From Mytilus edulis (lineage: Eukaryota > Mollusca > Bivalvia > Mytilida > Mytilidae): DNA of 64,000 nucleotides. The notes under the pieces were generated by a model. The model was not told where the DNA came from. It ran no database searches and was given only the letters and a program-made list of their open reading frames with translations. Of this stretch, positions 57,522 to 64,000 are shown piece after piece. The stretch lies in assembly GCF_963676685.1 (NCBI RefSeq), contig NC_092350.1, positions 44,375,705-44,439,704 on the forward strand, written 5' to 3'. How positions within the stretch are numbered: position 1 is the stretch's first letter; each line of letters opens with the position of its first letter. The translations under genes and the position numbers were made by a program.

Positions 57522-57678
57522 AAATAATTCATGGGGGCTTGAATATATCTAGATTTTACCACGGGTTGTCCCTTTATGCCGATATTTTACACCTCGCTAA
57601 CGCTCACGGTAAAATATTTGTCATAAATGGCCAACCCGTGGTAAAATCACGAAATATTCAAGCCCCCATGAATTATTT
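57522..57678. mobile_element. Perfect-looking palindromic element, 65-70 base arms
   Basis: AATAATTCATGGGGGCTTGA, then TTTTACCACGGGTTG and ATATTTTAC, returns as reverse complement after a loop of about 17 bases (CCTCGCTAACGCTCAC). Small mismatches only. Probably a fold-back MITE. The sequence before it (57110-57300) carries TGACGTCATAGAACGATGACG, itself repeat-like. Confidence 0.75.
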
Positions 57679-58589
57679 CTTAAGTATTTCACATTTAACC
57701 TTAAGGATGTTTGCTTGTCATCTGACCCCCATTTTTTTTATGAATCTTTTACATGTATAATTAAAAGACATTTGTAAAAGTCTTATAAAATCTTATTTAT
57801 TTTTTAATTGTTTTTGAGGACTTTAACTGGTCAATGATAAAGCTATGAAAAGTCAAGAGAGAACATTTTCCCGCCAAAATTTCAATGGCTAATCTCGAAA
57901 ACAAGCACATTGACCCCATTATTTTTTTTGCTCTTTTGATTCCTCAATTAATCCCCTATCAATATATACTAGTGTTTTGGAAAACTATTTATTTTGAAAC
58001 TGAGCAACGAACTTCCTTAAATGGAATATTTTATACACAGCACAACAATACAATCATTCACCTCAAAATCTAACCAACCCTTTTTTCAGAAAGGATATAG
58101 CTAGAATACTGTTATCTGGTCTTTAAAGGTGACATTTGTTTTGATAGATTTGATTCATTCAGAGTCTTTACATTGGAAATAAACATATTTATTCTAAAAC
58201 CAGCTACGATGGTATGATACTAAGTCTATAATGGGAGGGAATGTGCTTGATTCTATTTTGATGAAGACATAATCTTTCAATAAAAATAATTGAGGTATTG
58301 AGCCGGCATGTCAGTAGCTGTCAGTAGTCCTTTGTTAATTTATGTTAATCAAGGTCACTTTGCTTAGTTTCTTTTGTTACCTATATATTTTATCATCGGC
58401 TTCCTTTTGTGATGAAATTAAAGTAGAAAATGTAAGGAACTAAATTTTTTCTATGCATTCACAATTTGTTTTGATCGACCTTATCAATGTCTTGAAAATA
58501 CCTATTGTTGTATAATGTCAAAGGAGTGAAATAACCAGGTTTATTTCACATGTGAAATTATCAGTTTTTATTTCAAAGGGAAATCAATA

Positions 58590-59975
58590 CAAGAGGCTCT
58601 CAAGAGCCTGAATCGCTCACCTTAATTTTTTTGGTTAAATCTCTCATCAATGATTATTTTGGCTTTTCAATTTATTTAAATGTTCTTTGAATCGTCCTAT
58701 TTTCTTCAAAAGCAAAAAAAAATCATTTTCTCCTATGTTCTATTTTAGCCATAGGAGCTATGTTTCTGACATACAAGGAAATGAAATATAAAATTTATAC
58801 TAGATACTCTGAAACTCATTTAGCCTAAGTTTGGCTGAAATTGATACAGCAGTTTCAAAGGAGAAGATTTTTCAAAGTAAGTCAACATGATGAACAAATT
58901 GTGAAAAAAGTCTTTAAAGGGCAATAACTCCTTAAGGGGTCAATTGACAATTTTGGTCAAATTGACTTATTTGTAGATCTTACTTTGCTTAACATTTTTG
59001 CTATTAACAGTTTATCTGTATCTATAATAATATTCAAGATAATAACCAAAAACTGCAAAATTTCTTTAAAATCATCAATTCAGGGGCATTATACCTGAAA
59101 AACCAGTTACCCAATTCGGCTGAAAATTTCAGGACAGGTAGACCTTGACCTAATAAATACTTTAACTTCTTGTCTTATTTGCTCTAAATGCTGGAGTTTT
59201 TGAGATATAAGCCAAAAACTGCATTTTACCCTGTGTTCTATTTTTAGCCATGACGGCCATGTTTTTTGACAAAATAAAAAATAAAGCACAAACTTTATTT
59301 TATACACCCTACTGATCATTCAGTTGAAGTTTGGTTGAATTTGGTTTAGCAGTTTTAGAGGAGAAGATTTTTTAAAGTTAGCAAATATGATGAACAAATT
59401 GTGAAAAGTTGTCATTAAAGGACAATAACCCCTTAAGGGGTCAATTGACAATTTTGGTCATTTAACTTATTTGTAGATCTTACTTTGCTGATCATTTTTG
59501 CTGTTACAGTTTATCTTTATCTATAATAATATTCAAGATAATGACCAAAAACTGCAAAATTTCCTTAAAATTACCAATTAAGTGGCAGCAACCCAACAAT
59601 GGTTTGTTTGATTCATCTGAAAATTTAAGGGCTGATAAATCTTGACCTAATGAACATTTTTACCCCATGTCAGATTTGCTCTAAATGCTTTCGTTTTTGA
59701 GATATAAGCCAAAAACTGCATTTGACCCCTATGTTCTATTTTAAGTAACGGCGGCCATGTTTTTTGACGGATCAAAAATCGAAGCACACACTTTGTGCAG
59801 GATAATCTAAGGAACAATCATGCTAAGTTTCATTCAAATCCATTCAGTAGTTTCAGAGGAGAAGATGTTTGAAAAATTGTAAACGACGACAGACGACGAC
59901 GACGACAACGACGACGACGACGGACGCCAAGTGATGAGAAAAGCTCACATGGCCTTTTAGGCCAGGTGATCTAAT
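58590..59975 (+). mobile_element. Element with three tandem 490-500 base units
   Basis: Opens with the hairpin AGGCTCTCAAGAGCCT and TCGCTCACCTT, closes with GGCCTTTTAGGCCAGGTGA. Inside, CCTATGTTCTATTTTAGCCA-like phrases recur near 58725, 59212 and 59710, and GGGGTCAATTGACAATTTTG near 58937 and 59436. A (GAC)n tract lies at about 59880-59930. Long AT-rich units without a transposase; the hairpin ends recall Helitron-like or pearl-like elements, which was not tested. Confidence 0.65.
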
Positions 59976-59979
59976 AATT

Positions 59980-60980
59980 CATGGCAATCAATGTAATAAT
60001 GAGATATATCTGGATCATCTCCTTATTGAACGATTTGGCTTTATACAAACAGTTTACACAGTTGTCATAAATGCAGCAGACCAACGTTCCTATATCTCAT
60101 ATTCTGCAGTATTGGCACAGGCAAGACAATTAGGTTTTTTCAACACTTAAATAATATAAAGATTTAAAAAAAAAATGGTTTTATCCCGCCCTAAGTGTAT
60201 GTGCCTGTCCTAAGTCAGGAACCTCATCATAGTTTGTTATATGTAACATTATAATTTTTAATTCAATTAGTGCATTTGGTGTGGAGATTCAATTTCAAAA
60301 GTTTACATCTAATTCAATCACAGCTTGGTTAGGGTCTGGGGGATTCAGAGTATTGCATATAAGAAAACCATCTGTTTAATGTTCCATTCTGTATGTAGAA
60401 GTCTTTTTCGAATTCTTAATGTTATGGGTTTTTGTTGTCTTTTTGATGTATATGCCACACATCCTTTGTTTCAACAGATATGAGAATTGGTCATAAAATT
60501 GATTTATAAATAATTTATAAATGTTGATGTATTTGTCTTCCTTTATTAACAAAGGAATTGGGTCCTATAAGATGTAGTAAAAACAATAGCCTCACAGGAG
60601 TAGAGCAAGTTAGACTTAAAAATGGCCCTAAATATTTGTATAACAAATCAATGGATGGACATTTTTAATCCTTTATAACAAACATATCAAATCCCATGAA
60701 CAATAATAATTCATACATAGCATAAATAGAATCAGTAGATCCCTCATTCAATAGGCTTATACAACTCATACATTTGGATATAACATAGCACTATAAAATA
60801 AAAGTAATTTCACACTTATTTTTTGCAACCTCGTACATACACAAATTATATGCAGGTCCTTCAACCTTCTGAAAACAAACTGATAATAAAAATGTAATAT
60901 ATCTTTACTCTTCAAATAAATATATAAGAAGATTTGGGAGAATTGTCAATGAGACAAGCTATCTATGAATCAAAATATGA
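59980..60980. other. No gene seen
   Basis: Contains a scrap of shared repeat (ATGTGCCTGTCCTAAGTCAG near 60200). Otherwise unique-looking AT-rich DNA. Confidence 0.4.
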
Positions 60981-60984
60981 CAGA

Positions 60985-63116
60985 TCTCAATAAAATCTTT
61001 ATTTCATTTCTTAAAACTCTGTGACCTTGTAGACTTAAAGAATATGATGTTGCTGTTTATCAATTGCATCTGATAACTTACTTACAGTAGGTCATTTTAT
61101 AACAAGAAATATGTATCTGGAATTGGTGATTGATACTGTCATGAGTGTTGAATAAAAAGATAAATTTGTGTTTAAAAATATGTGTTTTCAAAGCCAGAAA
61201 TGTGTTGCCGAACATCTCCAAATACTATAAAGTTTAAGTTTTGGTATAGGATGTCCAAAATACACCAATTATATAATTTGATGACCTGGAGAAAAAAATA
61301 ATGTAATCGGTTAACATCTTTTTTAAAAGTTTTATCAAGGTCACACACATACTACAGAAGACTTTAAACTAAATCAATAAAACAAAAAGGTCAGTGTGCT
61401 TTAGGAATTCTCAGCTGCAAAAAAATGTCAGAAGAAAGTTACAGGGGTCGAAAAGGACTGCTTACTTTGCATTCAACTATTGCCATTATATTACATGCAT
61501 TTGAACTCCTTACATTTCATACACTACTCCCATTTACACAAAACATGCTTTTTCATTTTGAACATAATTATAATAAAATAGGAAATATTCTTGTTAGATT
61601 CCTGCTTATGAGAATCTACAAGCATACAAGGGTAAACTACATTACTAACTGGTATATATTACATTCATTTTGAACTTAATAATAATCCTATACATGTACC
61701 ATACATTATTGTTTAACTATGCTAAGCACAGTCTCCACACATAAGCTACATTTACCAACTGGCATATTAATAAATAAACAAAATGTATCCACTTCAATAA
61801 CATACTTAACAAACAAGTTATCCCACAAAAGTATACCATTGTAAATACATTCATTATTGCATAATTACATGAAACATGTGAAAATACATATATTGGTTTA
61901 ATTCTCTCCTGAATACATTTGTAGTACTAATTAATTGTCAAACCTGAAGAATACAATTTGTCTACATATACATGTTATTGAATGTACATGTTATTGTATG
62001 TACACGCAGTAGACAAAGAAGGATATTTTGGATTTCTATTTAATAAAAAAGTGGACTTGTGAGAACAGTTGATAACATTTGTCTCTGCAGTTGAATGCAT
62101 CCATACAGGTTCCACTAATCACACATGACAACTTCAGGTCAAGAGATATCAAGGAAAGAGATAAGTATGATATGTTTAAAACAATGATCTCAATTTATTA
62201 AAGATTGTTGTCAAATAAATGTGAACATAAAATACCTATGCATCAGAGCTTGATAAAACATTTCAATTCCAATTTAAGCATACATTTACTCAACTGCTAA
62301 TTCAATTAATTCTAAAGGTGTTATGTAGCATATCATCTTATCACAGGAACATGTGAAGTGTTGCTGTGGACTGTTATCTTTTCCCCGAACAGTGTGTGAC
62401 ATCATCAAATGTCAACACAAGTGTTTCATTTTAGCTTCTATTCAAAATTTTAATATCATTTACTGATATAAAAGTAGTTAAATAAAAATTAGGAGGATTT
62501 TCAATCTAATATTAGATTTCTCAAGATAACTTTCTGCTTGTGTCAAACCAGAAATGTCATACAATTATTACATAATTTTTTCTTGTACATGGTGTGGGCT
62601 TTGTAACTCAATAATTCAGTGATACCTATTCTATTTTCTGTTGAAGTGATTTTTACAAAATTGCAGAATTCAAATTCCCAGTGCTAATAAAGGATGCCAT
62701 TCTTACAGTTTAAACCTGTACAATACTAATGTTGAATCAGTAATAATCTTGACAATAGATTTGAGGAAATTTTAGTAAGTTTATTCATGATTGTCAATTG
62801 AAATTTGTTTTTACCAGTTTGTTATAATCATCCAATGGTCCAAATCATATTGAACCATTCACCGCCTTTGGGAACTTTGAATTTCTACACTAAATCTTAC
62901 CAAAGATAAATGCATTTCAATAATATAGACATTTTCACAAATTAATTTTTTGATCACACAAATTCTCCTCGTAGGCACTTGAAAGATTCTAACATTTATC
63001 TGGTTGCCTTTCTGGACTGGTATCATGTTTTTAAATATTGTAACACCTGTCTCTATATATAGCTAGCTGCCATTGGAAGATTACCATCACAACATGGTTA
63101 CCATGGAAACATTCAA
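60985..63116 (-). other. Probable long 3' UTR of the right-edge gene
   Basis: About 2.1 kb of AT-rich DNA free of the repeats that crowd the rest of the window lies directly 3' of the stop at 63117-63119. TTTATT near 60999 (AATAAA on the minus strand) would end it. Long 3' UTRs of this kind are common; the extent is inference. Frames inside are short and lack splice context. Confidence 0.4.
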
Positions 63117-63304
63117 TCACACACTATATCTAGTCCGACCATATCTATCCTGTCCTTGGCAGTATTCATTATATATCAGTTTAAATAAAAACAAATGGAA
63201 TATAATTATAAGGAATGCTAAAGAAGCCCAAAATATAGTTGGAAGTCCTCCAAAATGGTGCCCATGTTTGTGTAACGCAATGACATGGTGTTCATGTGCT
63301 GGAG
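63117..63304 (-). CDS. Last exon of a small single-pass membrane protein
   Basis: The acceptor CATGTTTTTTTTTCAG is near ideal. The exon enters in phase 1 and runs 61 codons to TGA at 63117-63119. It encodes a histidine-rich stretch ([20 protein letters not shown]), a hydrophobic segment of about 22 residues ([20 protein letters not shown]) and a short polar end ([15 protein letters not shown]). The C-terminal end suggests a tail-anchored or single-pass protein with a short tail. An ATG-based frame that reads upstream across the acceptor is intron. The family is not recognised. It joins in phase to the exon at 63553-63612. Confidence 0.65.
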
Positions 63305-63552
63305 CTGAAAAAAAAACATGAAAATTTATCTTAGACAGTAAATTGGTGTAAAGAACTTCATATTTTAAAAAGCCACAAGAAGCAAGCACTTCTATCTATA
63401 ATATATTCATATCAGATCAATTTACACAGTAACACCTTGACAAATTGTTAAGAAACTTGACTACTGGTATGTTGACATTTGTCTTTTTGTATCCTTTTTT
63501 CAATTGAAGTATACCTAAAATCATATTGTATCCATGTAATATAAATGATTAC

Positions 63553-63612
63553 CTTCTTTTATCTCCTTGACATGTATTGTGTGTTTGAGTTCCTCCATGT
63601 GCTGTTTATCAG
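63553..63612 (-). CDS. Penultimate exon of the right-edge membrane protein gene
   Basis: A 60-base exon between TTTTGTATATAACAG and the donor GTAATC, phase 1 at both ends, encoding a charged helical stretch ([19 protein letters not shown]). Its last G joins the CT that opens the last exon to give alanine. The helix may be a stalk or coiled coil before the membrane segment. The upstream exons lie beyond the right edge of the window or in the last 390 bases, where none was recognised. Confidence 0.55.
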
Positions 63613-64000
63613 CTGTTATATACAAAATGGAAGTCAATGGTTCTGTCCTCTTTACAGGAAACTGTACAACCTCTTTACTGACAAAATAAAGCAAATATTT
63701 GGACAGGCACTGGTCTCAGAAAAAAAAATCCTATATTCATGTACCTTAATATATCGAAATAATTAATATTGACATACTTCGGTAGGCCTGCTACATATCA
63801 TTCTGACAACAAAAGTAGGCGTGTTATACACCATTGTGTAGAAAAAACAATTTACATTTACGACATAACAAGTTTTAGTGAAGTTGACAACTGAGAAATT
63901 GGCATACAATAGAATTTTGCCTGTGAACATTTGATATGATTATCACTTGTGACTTTTTTTCCATGGTGTCTTACGATTTTTAAACCCCTGTCCAACTTTT

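Noticed and set aside
58590-59975. Possible gene on either strand
   Set aside because: The repeated phrases and terminal hairpins mark it as a mobile repeat; frames are short.

Overview
The window is eukaryotic, AT-rich and intron-bearing. Dense interspersed repeats, long introns with GT/AG borders, Penelope-like and other retroelement debris, tRNA-headed SINEs and B-box/NHL-type genes point to a marine bivalve, most probably a mytilid mussel. The species call rests on remembered repeat families and was not checked by search.

Four gene signals can be supported. (1) A 562-residue B-box/coiled-coil/beta-propeller protein with its whole coding region in one exon (12382-14070, +). (2) A 563-residue paralogue of it (51201-52892, +). 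In both, a 3' splice site sits at or 4 bases before the start codon, so the 5' UTR is spliced. (3) Between them on the minus strand, a multi-exon gene for a type I membrane receptor, rebuilt here from phase-matched exons: one clear WSC-domain exon (32721-32857), two ectodomain exons, a 929-base ectodomain exon rich in N-glycosylation sequons, a transmembrane exon, a micro-exon and a last exon encoding a cytoplasmic tail with two spaced YxxV/I motifs (23273-23456). (4) At the right edge on the minus strand, the last two exons of a small membrane protein (63117-63304 and 63553-63612) that continues beyond the window. A fifth, weaker signal is a terminal exon with six cysteines and a close poly(A) signal at 10146-10301 (+).

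Most of the rest is mobile or repetitive DNA. From left to right: a decayed Penelope-like reverse transcriptase running off the left edge (1-1808); a fold-back element of about 2.9 kb (2938-5866); an inverted repeat built on a GGAGT minisatellite (5996-7963); a TIR element (10422-11581); a CACGTG-rich block (15140-15460); two SINE copies (16679-17729); MITEs and shared repeats through 19-22 kb; transposons and satellites in the receptor introns; a TIR element of tandem units (33692-34618); a 1.65 kb TIR element (37327-38972); a diverged tandem segmental duplication (39973-41840 and 43635-45185) with a Penelope GIY-YIG endonuclease fragment between its copies; more retroelement fragments (45640-48345); a SINE inside a 56-base inverted repeat (50445-50790); and a run of MITEs and fold-back elements from 53 to 60 kb.

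The B-box proteins and the receptor are of kinds that bivalves have expanded and that are often linked to immune signalling. No operon-like coupling exists here; the genes share only neighbourhood. The best candidate for something undescribed is the WSC receptor with a possible ITAM-like tail. Its amino-terminal exons could not be joined with confidence.
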